Made by a program: the position numbers and the translations under genes. A stretch of 64,000 bases of DNA from Methylobacterium sp. Leaf117 (GTDB taxonomy: Bacteria; Pseudomonadota; Alphaproteobacteria; Rhizobiales; Beijerinckiaceae), in assembly GCF_001422985.1 (NCBI RefSeq), contig NZ_LMNL01000034.1, forward strand, positions 892,112 to 956,111, in the 5' to 3' direction. Under the pieces are notes generated by a model. The model searched no databases and was not told where the DNA came from. It worked only from the letters and a program-made list of their open reading frames with translations. Positions within the stretch are counted from its first letter, which is position 1; each line of letters begins with the position of its first letter. Positions 1 through 8,778 of this stretch are shown here, one piece after another.

Positions 1-1077
1 AAGGCATTCCGACAGGAAGGCCTTGTCGCCCTCGGCGGCCGCTCCGCGTGAGACGCGGGCATAGTAGCTCTGGTTGACCAGGACCCGCGGCAGCGCCTCG
101 GCATTGAGTTCCACGAGCCAGGAGCCGTCCGGCGCGGCGCGCACGAACACGTCCGGGATCAGCACCTCGACGGCGCGGGCCCCGAAGGCGCGGCCGGGCT
201 TGGGATCGAGCCGGCGCAGCTCCGCCAGCATGTCGACGAGATCCTCGTCATCGACGCCACAGAGCCGACGAAGCGCCGCGAAATCGCGCTTGGCCACGAG
301 GTCGAGGCGCGAGACCAGCGCCTGCATGGCGGGATCGAAACGGTCGCGGTCGCGCAACTGGAGTGCGAGGCATTCGGCGAGATCGCGCGCAGCGATCCCC
401 GCCGGCTCGAAGCTCTGGACGAGCTTCAGCACGCGGGCGACCCGGTCAAGCGAGGCGCCGAGGCGCTCGGCCACCGCGTCGATCGATTCGCGCAGGTATC
501 CGGCATCGTCGACGGCGTCGATGAGAAATCCGCCGATCAGGCGGTCCATCGGATCGCGGGTGGCGAGGTCGAGCTGGGCGCCGAGATGTTCGCGCAGAGA
601 GACCTCGGCGGTCAGCGTCGCCTCGAAGTCGGGGGCCTCCCCCTCGAAGCTTCCGCCGGTGTTGCCGTAGGGAGCCGGTGTCAGCGAGAGCATGTCACCG
701 GAGGCCGCTTCGCGCGCATGGCTCGGATTTTCGTCCGAGAAGACATTGTCGAGGCGGGTGTCGAGGGCACTTTCCATGTCGGCGCCGCTCGCCGTCAGCG
801 TCGTGGCGATCCACGGCTCGTCGCCACCGTCGTAATCGCCATCCTCGCCATCTCCGGCCCGATCGACAGAGGATTCGGAAGGTGTCTCACCGGGGGGACG
901 TTCGATCTCGGCTTCGCCCTCGGCGCGTTCGAGGAGAGGATTGCGCTCCAGTTCGGCATCCACATAGGCGGCGAGATCGAGCTGGGACAGTTGGAGGAGC
1001 TTGATCGCCTGGAGAAGCTGAGGCGTCATCACCAGGGCTTGGCCCTGGCGCATTTCCAGCCGTTGCAGCAGACTCAT
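1..1077 (-). CDS. rpoN: RNA polymerase sigma-54 factor, N-terminal part (cut by window edge)
   Basis: Alternative sigma factor that directs core RNA polymerase to -24/-12 promoters and needs an AAA+ activator to melt DNA. The frame starts at ATG 1077 with MSLLQRLEMRQGQALVMTPQ, the Gln/Leu-rich region I typical of sigma-54, followed by an acidic region II. About 359 codons are open to the window edge, where the reading is still in the core-binding region. The C-terminal helix-turn-helix and RpoN box lie outside the window. It lies downstream of lptC-lptA-lptB on the same strand, separated from lptB by about 380 bp, so it may have its own promoter. In many proteobacteria rpoN is followed by hpf and ptsN. 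Here those genes lie about 14 kb away. Confidence 0.93.
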   Translation of the reverse strand, partial: MSLLQRLEMRQGQALVMTPQLLQAIKLLQLSQLDLAAYVDAELERNPLLERAEGEAEIERPPGETPSESSVDRAGDGEDGDYDGGDEPWIATTLTASGADMESALDTRLDNVFSDENPSHAREAASGDMLSLTPAPYGNTGGSFEGEAPDFEATLTAEVSLREHLGAQLDLATRDPMDRLIGGFLIDAVDDAGYLRESIDAVAERLGASLDRVARVLKLVQSFEPAGIAARDLAECLALQLRDRDRFDPAMQALVSRLDLVAKRDFAALRRLCGVDDEDLVDMLAELRRLDPKPGRAFGARAVEVLIPDVFVRAAPDGSWLVELNAEALPRVLVNQSYYARVSRGAAAEGDKAFLSECL

Positions 1078-1458
1078 GGTTGTGGCCCCGGAGTGAGTCG
1101 CGCCTTAGGCCAGCCGCGCACGTCGCCGTGAGCCCCGCCTCGGCACAGATCTTGCTTCCTTTTCGCAGTTCCCAGGTGTAGCGCCAACCCGAGCACACGT
1201 CAAAGCGTGCCGGGGAACATTTGCTCGCAAATTAGGCACGTCACCGAAACACCACAGGCGTCCGACGCTCAGGCGAGGGCTGAACCTCGCATTGTGCACG
1301 CTAACAAAAGCTTGTTGCGATAGGGAAAGTCGGCGTCGCGCCAGACCTGGGCCGAATTGGTCCCGCCACGCGATCGGGTGAAAAAATCTGCGGGAGATGC
1401 CGGCGGCGTCTTGTTCTGCCGGCCAATTGCGAAGGGCCCACCCGGAGCGAGGGCGTGC
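1078..1458. other. Intergenic region between lptB and rpoN
   Basis: About 380 bp with no convincing gene. Short frames on either strand lack recognisable protein character. The stretch 1300-1330 is locally AT-richer and could hold the rpoN promoter, but I cannot assign -35/-10 boxes with confidence. Confidence 0.4.
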
Positions 1459-2334
1459 CTAGAGGCGAAAGTCTTCGCCGAGATAGAGGCGGCGCGCTTC
1501 GGGGTTAGCCACGATCTCTTCCGGCGTCCCCTCGGTCAGAATACGGCCGGAATGGGCAATGTAGGCCCGGTCGATCAACCCGAGGGTTTCGCGCACGTTA
1601 TGGTCGGTGATCAGCACACCGATGCCGCGCTGCTTCAGGTGTTTTACCAGATCCTGGATATCGCCCACCGCAATGGGATCGATGCCCGCGAAAGGCTCGT
1701 CGAGAAGCATGAAGCTCGGTGAGGAGGCCAGCGCCCGCGCAATCTCGCAGCGCCGCCGCTCGCCCCCCGAGAGCGCGATTGACGGCGACTTGCGCAGGCG
1801 CGCGATGTCGAACTCCTCAAGCAGCGATTCGAGCTTGCGACCGCGCTCCTTGCGGTCGGGCTCGACCACTTCGAGCACGGCGCGGATATTGTCCTCCACC
1901 GTCAGGCCGCGGAAGATCGAAGCCTCCTGCGGCAGATAGCCGATGCCGAGGCGGGCGCGCTGATACATCGGCAGCCGGGTGATCGGCAGTCCATCGAGGG
2001 TGATCGTGCCGCGATCCGCCGTGACGAGACCGGTGATCATGTAGAAGATCGTGGTCTTGCCGGCGCCGTTGGGGCCAAGCAGGCCCACCGCCTCGCCGTT
2101 GCGGACGGTCAGGCCAGCCTCGTGCACGACGGTGCGGGCGCCATAGCTCTTGCGCAGCCCGCGCACGCAGAGGATGCCGGGGCCGCCCCCTTCCTCGGCA
2201 ATGGCGGCGGCCTCCGCCGCACGGCGGCGTGCGCGTCCACCGAAGAGGCGACCGAACAAGGACGTCGGGCGCCGTGCGTCCGCGCCTTCAGAGGAGCGCT
2301 CCGCCAGGGCGGGCGCCGGTGCTGCGGCACTCAA
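1459..2334 (-). CDS. lptB: LPS export ABC transporter ATP-binding protein LptB
   Basis: Cytoplasmic ATPase of the LptB2FGC complex that powers extraction of lipopolysaccharide from the inner membrane. The 291-residue product has Walker A GPNGAGKTT near residues 87-95, signature LSGGERRR near 190, Walker B FMLLDEPF and the switch ITDHNVRETL. All motifs are intact. A basic N-terminal extension of about 55 residues precedes the core; E. coli LptB is about 241 residues. The assigned start is TTG at 2334, which overlaps the lptA stop (TTGA), so translational coupling is likely. An internal start that removes part of the extension cannot be excluded. Confidence 0.93.
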   Translation of the reverse strand: MSAAAPAPALAERSSEGADARRPTSLFGRLFGGRARRRAAEAAAIAEEGGGPGILCVRGLRKSYGARTVVHEAGLTVRNGEAVGLLGPNGAGKTTIFYMITGLVTADRGTITLDGLPITRLPMYQRARLGIGYLPQEASIFRGLTVEDNIRAVLEVVEPDRKERGRKLESLLEEFDIARLRKSPSIALSGGERRRCEIARALASSPSFMLLDEPFAGIDPIAVGDIQDLVKHLKQRGIGVLITDHNVRETLGLIDRAYIAHSGRILTEGTPEEIVANPEARRLYLGEDFRL

Positions 2335-3122
2335 TTCGTCTGAGCCCGGGTCTTGCCGGCGGGCTTCTCGGCGGATGCTTCCGTGGGCTTGTCAGCGGAG
2401 GCTTTATCGGCAGACGGCCTATCAACCGGCGGCTTCGCGACGCGCCCGGCGATGGGAGCCTGCGAGCACCCTTTGCCTTTGGCGCCGTCCTCCTTCTGCG
2501 GAACCAGCAGCGCCGAGACGCGCCCGCCCGCCACAGGGTCCATGTTTGCCCGGCCGGTGGCCATGTCATAGACGAGGCGCGAACCCCGGGTGACGTTCTG
2601 GCACTGGCTCAGGATGACGTTTCCGGTGACCACGATGCGCTTGGCCTCCTGATCGAACACGGCGTTGTCGCCGGTGGCGATCTGGTCCTTCTGCACCACC
2701 GTGACCGGGCCGGCGCATTCCACGCGCTGGATGCCGTTCTCGTTCAGGCCGGCGGCGCGCTCGGCCTGGCTCGCGGTCTCGGCCGCAGCCTGTGCCGGCT
2801 CCTTCTTGTCCTTGCCGCGCTTGTAGCGCACCGTCATGCTGGAACAGCGGATGGTGCTGTCGCCCTGGACCGCCACGACGTTGCCGGCGAAGATCGCCTT
2901 GTTCTCGCGGTCGAACACGTCGAGACGGTCCGCGTCGATCTTGATCGGCTCCTTGCCGCCGCCCCCGAGACTGCCCAGGGGAGAGGCGGTCTTCTCCTTG
3001 CGGGGAGAAGCGGGCGCCGTTTGCGCCGAGGCGCTGCTCGCGAGCATGACGGTCACGACGGACAGGGCAAGGAGGCTTGCGCGCCGGGGCAGGGCGGCTC
3101 GGGTCGCCGCAGACTGCGTCAC
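2331..3122 (-). CDS. lptA: LPS transport periplasmic protein LptA (OstA-like)
   Basis: Periplasmic bridge protein that carries LPS from LptC to the outer-membrane LptDE complex. The 263-residue product has a signal peptide (hydrophobic LLALSVVTVMLASSASAQ, cleavage near residue 34). An OstA/LptA beta-jellyroll region follows, recognisable from IKIDADRLDVFDRENKAIF and AVFDQEAKRIVVTGNVIL. The C-terminal 60 residues are rich in Ala/Lys/Asp and low in complexity. The start is GTG at 3122, overlapping the lptC stop (GTGA), and its own stop overlaps the lptB start. The three genes therefore form one coupled unit. Confidence 0.9.
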   Translation of the reverse strand: MTQSAATRAALPRRASLLALSVVTVMLASSASAQTAPASPRKEKTASPLGSLGGGGKEPIKIDADRLDVFDRENKAIFAGNVVAVQGDSTIRCSSMTVRYKRGKDKKEPAQAAAETASQAERAAGLNENGIQRVECAGPVTVVQKDQIATGDNAVFDQEAKRIVVTGNVILSQCQNVTRGSRLVYDMATGRANMDPVAGGRVSALLVPQKEDGAKGKGCSQAPIAGRVAKPPVDRPSADKASADKPTEASAEKPAGKTRAQTN

Positions 3123-3892
3123 GGACGACGCCCCCCGTCTTCCGGCTCGGCCGACGTCGTGCGGACGCGCGCCGCCCGATCGTTCAGGCGCGCGACCTGC
3201 AACGCATCGCCGGAGGCTTCGGACTTGTCCTGCTGATGCAGGACCGTGTGCACGTTGCCGACGAAGGAGATCACGTGCCCGCTGTCGATCACCTCGAGGG
3301 AATCGGCCACGATGGTGCCGCTCGGCATCGAGACCGTGACCGTGTCACTCGACTTGACGCTGCCGGCCTTGAAGTCGACGGCGGCGGTCTTCAGACGAAC
3401 TTCCTCGCCCTTGTCGGTCCAGAGGCGGATATCGCGATCGAGGTTCAGCGACTCGCGCGACGAATCGAACACGCCGGCGGCGGCTTCGAGGTGGAGGAGG
3501 CCCCCCTTGTCGTCGGTGTTGAGCTGGCCCTTCATCGCCTGAAGCTCGATCACGCTGGGCTTGCGCACATCCTGAAAGGCGGCGGTGGCAGTCACCTCGT
3601 AGCCCCGGTCACCCTTGCGGAAGCCCGACAGCCGGGGGTTCTCCATCTTCACCTTGCTGCCCGACAGGCTGACCTGACCCATCGACACGTCCGGCAGGCT
3701 GGAACCGAACGGATTGAACAGGGTGACGACCGCGAGCGCCAGAACGGCGGTTCCAGCGGCCAGGGGGATGATTCGGCGCAGGGCGAGCACATGGCTGCTG
3801 TGGCTGCGCGCACGCGCATGGGCGCGAGTCCGGCGCGCATCCGCGCGACCCTCGTTCGTCCGCCCCGTCTCGATCGCCGCGCCCACCTGCAT
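3119..3892 (-). CDS. lptC: LPS export ABC transporter periplasmic protein LptC
   Basis: Bitopic inner-membrane protein of the LptBFGC complex that hands LPS to LptA. From the ATG at 3892 it has 257 residues: a basic cytoplasmic tail, one transmembrane helix (IIPLAAGTAVLALAVVTLF) and an LptC-type periplasmic domain containing KMENPRLSGFRKGDRGYEV. The frame stays open upstream to TTG/ATG at 4015/4012, so up to 40 more residues are possible. I prefer 3892 because the upstream part is Pro/Ala-rich with no family character. It is first of the coupled lptC-lptA-lptB genes. Confidence 0.85.
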   Translation of the reverse strand: MQVGAAIETGRTNEGRADARRTRAHARARSHSSHVLALRRIIPLAAGTAVLALAVVTLFNPFGSSLPDVSMGQVSLSGSKVKMENPRLSGFRKGDRGYEVTATAAFQDVRKPSVIELQAMKGQLNTDDKGGLLHLEAAAGVFDSSRESLNLDRDIRLWTDKGEEVRLKTAAVDFKAGSVKSSDTVTVSMPSGTIVADSLEVIDSGHVISFVGNVHTVLHQQDKSEASGDALQVARLNDRAARVRTTSAEPEDGGRRP

Positions 3893-4111
3893 GACATTCC
3901 CAACATCGTGCCCCGGCGGCGTCGGCACTCGCGAGGGGCGCGCCGCGGCTGGGTCGGCCGCCGGATGCCCGGGGGCGGTGGCGAAGTTATGACGGGAAGC
4001 TTGCCAAAGCATCAAGCCTCCGGCCGATCGATCGACGGAATGAAGCCGGGTGCCACCGCGAAGATGTGCGGCGACGCACGACCACCGTCACACGGGCACT
4101 CAGACAGGCAT

Positions 4112-4738
4112 TCAGGTATGCGCGAAGATGTCGGCCTCGGCCCAGCCGGCCAGATCGAGGCGAGCACGGGTCGGCAGGAAGTCGAAGCAGCTTCTGGCGA
4201 TCTCAGTGCGCCCCTCCCGCTCCAGCATCGCGTCGAGGCGCGACCGTGCGGCGTGCAGGTAGAGCACGTCGGACGCGGCATAATCCACTTGGGCCTGGCT
4301 GAGGGTGTCTGCCCCCCAATCGGAGGATTGCTGCTGCTTGGAGAGATCAACGCCCACGAGTTCCCGGACGACGTCCTTCAGCCCGTGTCGGTCGGTGTAG
4401 GTGCGGGCCAGCTTCGAGGCGACCTTGGTGCAGTAGACCGGCGCGGGCATGACCCCGAGACCATGGAACAGCACGGCGAGATCGAAGCGTGCGAAATGGA
4501 AGATCTTCAGGGTGGCGGGATCGGCGAGGACGCGCAGGAGCGTCTCGGCCGCCGGGCCTCCGGGAATGATCTGGACCACATCGGCGGTGCCATCGCCGCG
4601 CGAGATCTGAACCACGCACAGCCGGTCGCGATGCGGGTTGAGGCCCAGTGTTTCGGTGTCGATGGCGATGGCCGGGCCGGCGACGTAATCGGCTGGCAGG
4701 TCGCCGCGATGCAGACGGATGGCGGGATGCGGCGGCAT
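4112..4738 (-). CDS. rnd: Ribonuclease D family 3'-5' exonuclease, short form
   Basis: DEDD-superfamily exonuclease that trims 3' ends of structured RNAs such as tRNA precursors. The 208-residue product carries Exo I (AIAIDTETLGL), Exo II (FHFARFDLAVL) and Exo III (VDYAASDVLYL), with the expected Asp/Glu and Tyr residues. It is only about half the length of E. coli RNase D (375 residues) because the C-terminal HRDC domains are absent. This is common in alphaproteobacterial homologues. The start is ATG 4738 (MPPHPAIRL). The frame is open 141 bp further upstream, but that part lacks family similarity. It is on the same strand as lptC, about 220 bp upstream of it. Confidence 0.88.
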   Translation of the reverse strand: MPPHPAIRLHRGDLPADYVAGPAIAIDTETLGLNPHRDRLCVVQISRGDGTADVVQIIPGGPAAETLLRVLADPATLKIFHFARFDLAVLFHGLGVMPAPVYCTKVASKLARTYTDRHGLKDVVRELVGVDLSKQQQSSDWGADTLSQAQVDYAASDVLYLHAARSRLDAMLEREGRTEIARSCFDFLPTRARLDLAGWAEADIFAHT

Positions 4739-4927
4739 GGCGGACGGGCTTCTGCGCTGGAATCTGTGACGGGCCAAGAACGGCGTTTTCGAGCGGTGTT
4801 TTTGCGTGTGATCTCCGGCGCCTACCACTCGCTCCCGCCCCCGACAAGGGAGGCCCACAGGGGTGAGGCAGACAAACAATCCAGGATGGGCACGCGGCGC
4901 GCGACACGAGGCGCGCCGCGCCGGCCG

Positions 4928-5299
4928 CTACTTCTGTTTGGCGATGACCTTGTCCTTGATGCCGTCATAGGCGTTCTGCGGGATGATCTTCTTGGACAGC
5001 AACTCATCCTTGCCGCGATAGGGACGGCCCTTGATGATGGCGGCGGAACGGGCCGCACCGATGCCCGGCAAGGCGTCGAGTTCGGCGGCGGTGGCGCTGT
5101 TGATGTCGATCAGGGCGGCCTTGTGCGCGGCAGCGGGGCTCTCGACCGTAGGCGCCTTCGGAGGGGTGGGCGCGGTCGGCGCCATCGTTTTTGGCGAGGG
5201 CGAGGGCGAGGTCATGGTCGGGCTCGGCGTTTGGGCCAGAGCAGGGCCGGCGGCCAAGCACGTCAGCAGAGCGAGGGTACGTAGCAGGGATGAGGACAT
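4928..5299 (-). CDS. Secreted helix-hairpin-helix (ComEA-like) protein
   Basis: A 123-residue protein with a signal peptide ([19 protein letters not shown]), a Pro/Ser/Thr-rich linker, then a C-terminal helix-hairpin-helix module with [18 protein letters not shown] and [18 protein letters not shown]. This module is the DNA-binding part of ComEA/competence-type proteins. Short periplasmic versions are common in Hyphomicrobiales, and their function is mostly unknown. No other competence genes are in the window, so a role in DNA uptake is only a family-based possibility. The ATG at 5299 is directly followed by the signal sequence. Confidence 0.8.
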   Translation of the reverse strand: MSSSLLRTLALLTCLAAGPALAQTPSPTMTSPSPSPKTMAPTAPTPPKAPTVESPAAAHKAALIDINSATAAELDALPGIGAARSAAIIKGRPYRGKDELLSKKIIPQNAYDGIKDKVIAKQK

Positions 5300-5704
5300 G
5301 GACGTCTCCCGAAAGCATCGCTCTCCGCGCGATGCGGCAGCGACCCTGCTTCCGGAATAGAAGTCCCAAGTTGAACCGCAGCTTAAAGTCCTCGCGCGCG
5401 TTCAGGCTCGGATCGAACTCGGATCGAAGGGGCGACCGGGCAGAAATCCCGACCGGGTCAGGCTGTATAGCGGCTTGTCTTGGCGAACGCTTGAGAGCTT
5501 CACCGTGCGGATGTCGGTCAGGAGGTTCGGCACGCGCGGCCGCCGTCGAACCGGGGCCGGTCTCTTGCGCCGGACCGCTCTAGCCAGAAGCGGCGTCTGG
5601 CGTTATAGAGCCGCCAGCGAATCTCCGTTTGACCACGGTGCCGAGGCGGCCTTCCCCAGGAAGTCGCGCCAGCGGTGCCTTTTTTGCCGTACAGGACTCT
5701 TCCG
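5300..5704. other. Intergenic region between the HhH gene and rpmF
   Basis: About 400 bp separating divergent genes. It must hold promoters for both. Short open frames on both strands look like shadows. No repeat or RNA gene was recognised. Confidence 0.4.
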
Positions 5705-5893
5705 ATGGCCGTTCCGAAGCGAAAGACCTCCCCCTCGCGTCGCGGCATGCGCCGCTCCGCCGATGCCCTCAAGGCCCCGACCTACGTTACCGACAAGGAT
5801 TCGGGCGAGCTGCGCCGTCCCCATCACATCGATCTGAAGACGGGCATGTACCGGGGCCGTCAGGTCCTCAAAGTGAAGTCCGCAGAGGCCTGA
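5705..5893 (+). CDS. rpmF: 50S ribosomal protein L32
   Basis: A 62-residue basic ribosomal protein, recognisable from the start [18 protein letters not shown] and the [16 protein letters not shown] segment, as in alphaproteobacterial L32. It lacks the four zinc-binding cysteines seen in some L32 variants. It appears monocistronic: no yceD homologue precedes it, and a good hairpin terminator follows 54 bp downstream. Confidence 0.97.
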   Translation: MAVPKRKTSPSRRGMRRSADALKAPTYVTDKDSGELRRPHHIDLKTGMYRGRQVLKVKSAEA

Positions 5894-5947
5894 GCTTCGC
5901 GGGACGCCTGACGGGCGCCCGACGGACGGCGATCGATTCCGACGCTT

Positions 5948-5984
5948 AAAAGCCGAGACCCCTATCAGCGGGTCCGGCTTTTTT
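5948..5984 (+). terminator. Rho-independent terminator of rpmF
   Basis: Inverted repeat AAAAGCCG-A-GACCC / GGGTC-CGGCTTTT with a short loop, followed directly by a run of six T. This is a classical intrinsic terminator just after the rpmF stop. Confidence 0.85.
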
Positions 5985-6031
5985 CGTTGCGCGGGCCACC
6001 TTCGGCCGTGTGCCCGATTCGGGAGAACCTG

Positions 6032-6280
6032 TCAGGCGCGGCGTGCCGCCTCGGCGTAACGGGCTGCGGCCGAGCGCGTGCGCTCGATGCGGGAAGGCCG
6101 CAGGGTCGGCTCCGTGCTCACGATCAACTGAGCGAGGAACCCTGCCATGGGGCGGGCAGGGATGGGACCCAGGCTCAAAGGGGCCGAATCGTCACGGCCG
6201 GCAATCACGACGAGATCCCGGCGCGTAAGCGTTCCGCCGTCGGGGGGCGACTCTGATTCGGGGCGCTCCATGGCATCCAT
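6032..6280 (-). CDS. Small conserved hypothetical protein
   Basis: An 82-residue product with an acidic N-terminal third and a segment PARPMAGFLAQLIVSTEPTL followed by an Arg/Ala-rich tail. Small Hyphomicrobiales proteins with an AFLAQLIA-like core and a basic C-terminus are common but uncharacterised. That resemblance and its strand, downstream of phaR, are why I keep it. Starts are possible at ATG 6280 or ATG 6271. There is no signal peptide, membrane segment or known domain. No function is proposed. Confidence 0.6.
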   Translation of the reverse strand: MDAMERPESESPPDGGTLTRRDLVVIAGRDDSAPLSLGPIPARPMAGFLAQLIVSTEPTLRPSRIERTRSAAARYAEAARRA

Positions 6281-6448
6281 TCCCCGCGCCCGCGCGGCGC
6301 CTGGGAACAGAAATGGTCGACGTTAAGGGTTCGTCAACCTTCCGTCCGGCCGAAGCGGCGCGGAAGACTACGTGCCACTGCCGACACGGGAATCGGGAAT
6401 TCGCGAAACCAGGCGTGATGGCAGGCGTGGAGGGCGTCTCCGGCGCGC

Positions 6449-7096
6449 CTACTTCTTGGCCAAATCCTCGAGGCGCGACTGCATCTCCGCCATTTGGCGC
6501 TTGAGGTCGTCGAGATCCGTGCCGGCTCCGGCCTGCGAAATCGTGCTCGAGGACGTCGTGCTCGGAACCGGGACGTTCGCGCCGGACTTACCGGCCGAAG
6601 AGGGGTGCGTTCCCATGCCCGAGAGCGGGCCGGTGCCGAAGGCGGTGAACATCTTCATGGCATCGCCGAAGAAGCTCATGTTGGCGCGGACCTGCTCTTC
6701 CATCGCGCTCTGGAAGGCCGTCGGCGCGAAGCTTTGGGTCATCTTCTCGCGAAGGCCCTCCTGGTCGCGAGCGAAGTTCGCCATCGAGAATTCGAGGAAG
6801 CTCGGCACCATGGTGCGCATGCTGTCGCCGTAGAAGCGGATGAGCTGGCGCAGGAAGGCGACCGGCAACAGATTGTCGTCCCCGGCCTTGTTCTCCTGCT
6901 CGAAGATGATCTGCGTCAGCACCGAACGCGTGATGTCGTCGCCGGAGCGCGCGTCGTAGACGAGAAAATCCTCGCCGTTCTGGACCATCGTCGCCAGGTC
7001 TTCGAGGGTGACGTAGGTGGACGTCCCGGTATGATAGAGGCGCCGGTTGGCGTATTTCTTGATGACGGTGTGATTGGACTTGCCGTTATCCGCCAT
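6449..7096 (-). CDS. phaR: Polyhydroxyalkanoate synthesis repressor PhaR
   Basis: DNA- and PHB-binding repressor that links granule formation to phasin and pha gene expression. The 215-residue product begins at ATG 7096 (MADNGKSNHTVIKKYANRRL). It has the PHB accumulation regulatory N-terminal DNA-binding domain (YANRRLYHTGTSTYVTLEDL), then the PHB_acc domain (FLRQLIRFYGDSMRTMVPSF). A variable Ser/Thr/Pro-rich linker and a C-terminal coiled coil (LKRQMAEMQSRLEDLAKK) follow. It is divergent from phaA across a 313-bp spacer, consistent with shared or autogenous control. The open frame upstream of 7096 lacks family character. Confidence 0.95.
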   Translation of the reverse strand: MADNGKSNHTVIKKYANRRLYHTGTSTYVTLEDLATMVQNGEDFLVYDARSGDDITRSVLTQIIFEQENKAGDDNLLPVAFLRQLIRFYGDSMRTMVPSFLEFSMANFARDQEGLREKMTQSFAPTAFQSAMEEQVRANMSFFGDAMKMFTAFGTGPLSGMGTHPSSAGKSGANVPVPSTTSSSTISQAGAGTDLDDLKRQMAEMQSRLEDLAKK

Positions 7097-7409
7097 CTCT
7101 GGGCGCCTCTCCCAACACGTTCGTGCCCACACGCGATCTTGACGAAGCGGCTGGGACCAGTGCCCGATCTCGCGGCGCACAAGTTCATCTTAAGGCGTTC
7201 GCGTGCCGACGAAAACAGCAATTTATCGCTCATCCCGCGGAATACCACGCATCGACGTGTTCGCTGTTACGGTAGGCCCCTGAAACAACTCCTGGATGCC
7301 TTGACTTCGCGAGGTCGACGGCTTTCATCCGAGGGAACGGCACAAAGGCGCCCACGCTCAACCCAGGAGCGTCAAGGGAGCGCCTGGCCGGGATGAGGAG
7401 AACGTCACC
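7097..7409. promoter_or_regulatory. Divergent phaR / phaA promoter region
   Basis: 313 bp between divergent starts. TTGACG near 7139 and an AT-richer stretch at 7215-7235 are candidate promoter parts. PhaR homologues often bind their own promoter, so an operator is expected here, but I could not identify one clearly. Confidence 0.4.
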
Positions 7410-8591
7410 ATGGCAGCAGAAGATATCGTCATCGTCGGCGCGGCACGCACCGCCGTCGGTTCGTTCGGCGGGGCGTTCAACACCGTGCCGGCACATGACC
7501 TCGGCGCCGTGGCGATCAAGGCCGCCCTCGAGCGCGCCGGCGTGCCGGCCGACGACGTGGACGAAGTGATCTTCGGCCAGGTGCTCACCGCCGGTGCCGG
7601 ACAGAACCCGGCCCGTCAGGCGGCCATCAAGGCCGGCATCCCCGAGAAGGCTACCGCCTGGGGCGTCAATCAGGTCTGCGGTTCGGGCCTGCGCACGGTC
7701 GCCATCGGCATGCAGCAGATCGCCAACGGCGACGCCACCGTGATCGTGGCCGGCGGTCAGGAATCGATGTCGCTCTCGCCCCACGCGCAGTACCTGCGCG
7801 GCGGTCAGAAGATGGGCGACGTCAAGCTCATCGACACGATGATCAAGGACGGCCTCTGGGACGCCTTCAACGGCTACCACATGGGCCAGACCGCCGAGAA
7901 CGTGGCCCAGGCCTTCCAGCTCACCCGCGAGCAGCAGGACCAGTTCGCCACCGCCTCGCAGAACAAGGCCGAAGCCGCCCGCAAGGAGGGCCGCTTCAAG
8001 GAGGAGATCGTTCCCGTGACGGTGCCGGGCCGCAAGGGCGACGTCATCGTCGACACCGACGAGTACATCCGCGACGGCGCCACCCTGGAGGCCATGGCCA
8101 AGCTCAAGCCGGCCTTCACCAAGGACGGGACCGTCACCGCCGCCAACGCCTCCGGCCTCAATGACGGCGCCGCCGCCATCGTGCTGATGTCGGCAGCGGA
8201 AGCCGAGCGCCGGGGCATCAAGCCGCTGGCCCGCATCGTCTCCTGGGCCACCGCCGGCGTCGACCCCAAGGTGATGGGCACCGGCCCGATCCCGGCCTCG
8301 CGCAAGGCTCTGGACAAGGCTGGCTGGAAGCCCTCCGACCTCGACCTGATCGAGGCCAACGAGGCGTTCGCCGCCCAGGCGCTCGCGGTGAACAAGGACA
8401 TGGGCTGGGACACCGACAAGGTGAACGTCAATGGCGGCGCCATCGCCATCGGCCATCCGATCGGCGCATCCGGTGCCCGCGTCCTCGTCACCCTTCTGCA
8501 CGAGCTGAAGCGCCGCGATGCCAAGAAGGGCCTCGCCACCCTCTGCATCGGCGGCGGCATGGGCGTCGCCATGTGCATCGAGCGCGTTTGA
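7410..8591 (+). CDS. phaA: Acetyl-CoA acetyltransferase (beta-ketothiolase) PhaA
   Basis: Condenses two acetyl-CoA to acetoacetyl-CoA, the first step of polyhydroxybutyrate synthesis. In serine-cycle methylotrophs it also feeds the ethylmalonyl-CoA route. The 393-residue product has the full thiolase length and catalytic residues: Cys90 in [10 protein letters not shown], His349 in [16 protein letters not shown] and Cys379 in [17 protein letters not shown] lies upstream of ATG 7410. phaB follows after 187 bp containing a hairpin. Confidence 0.97.
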   Translation: MAAEDIVIVGAARTAVGSFGGAFNTVPAHDLGAVAIKAALERAGVPADDVDEVIFGQVLTAGAGQNPARQAAIKAGIPEKATAWGVNQVCGSGLRTVAIGMQQIANGDATVIVAGGQESMSLSPHAQYLRGGQKMGDVKLIDTMIKDGLWDAFNGYHMGQTAENVAQAFQLTREQQDQFATASQNKAEAARKEGRFKEEIVPVTVPGRKGDVIVDTDEYIRDGATLEAMAKLKPAFTKDGTVTAANASGLNDGAAAIVLMSAAEAERRGIKPLARIVSWATAGVDPKVMGTGPIPASRKALDKAGWKPSDLDLIEANEAFAAQALAVNKDMGWDTDKVNVNGGAIAIGHPIGASGARVLVTLLHELKRRDAKKGLATLCIGGGMGVAMCIERV

Positions 8592-8601
8592 ATCGATCTC
8601 C

Positions 8602-8650
8602 TGCGGCGGTGGTCCGGAGCGGGTGATCCAGTTTTCTTGACACCGCCGCA
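8602..8650 (+). other. Stem-loop between phaA and phaB
   Basis: TGCGGCGGTG at 8602-8611 pairs perfectly with CACCGCCGCA at 8641-8650 (10 bp), with a 29-nt loop. No T-tract follows, so it is not a classical terminator. The right arm overlaps TTGACA (8637-8642), a perfect -35 hexamer. It could be an mRNA processing or attenuation element, or part of a phaB promoter. Confidence 0.45.
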
Positions 8651-8778
8651 AATTTAAATCGGTCGCGCGACGGCCGGAACGCCAGCTAAAGCCGCGCTCG
8701 ACCCACTTCGATCGTCACGCCCCGGTCGCAGGACGTTCGGTTTCGACCCAAAAAATCTTAAAATCTCTGGAGGAAATC

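Noticed and set aside
3077-5284. A plus-strand frame of about 735 codons spanning lptC, rnd and the HhH gene
   Set aside because: It crosses three well-supported minus-strand genes and their spacers and has no protein-like features.
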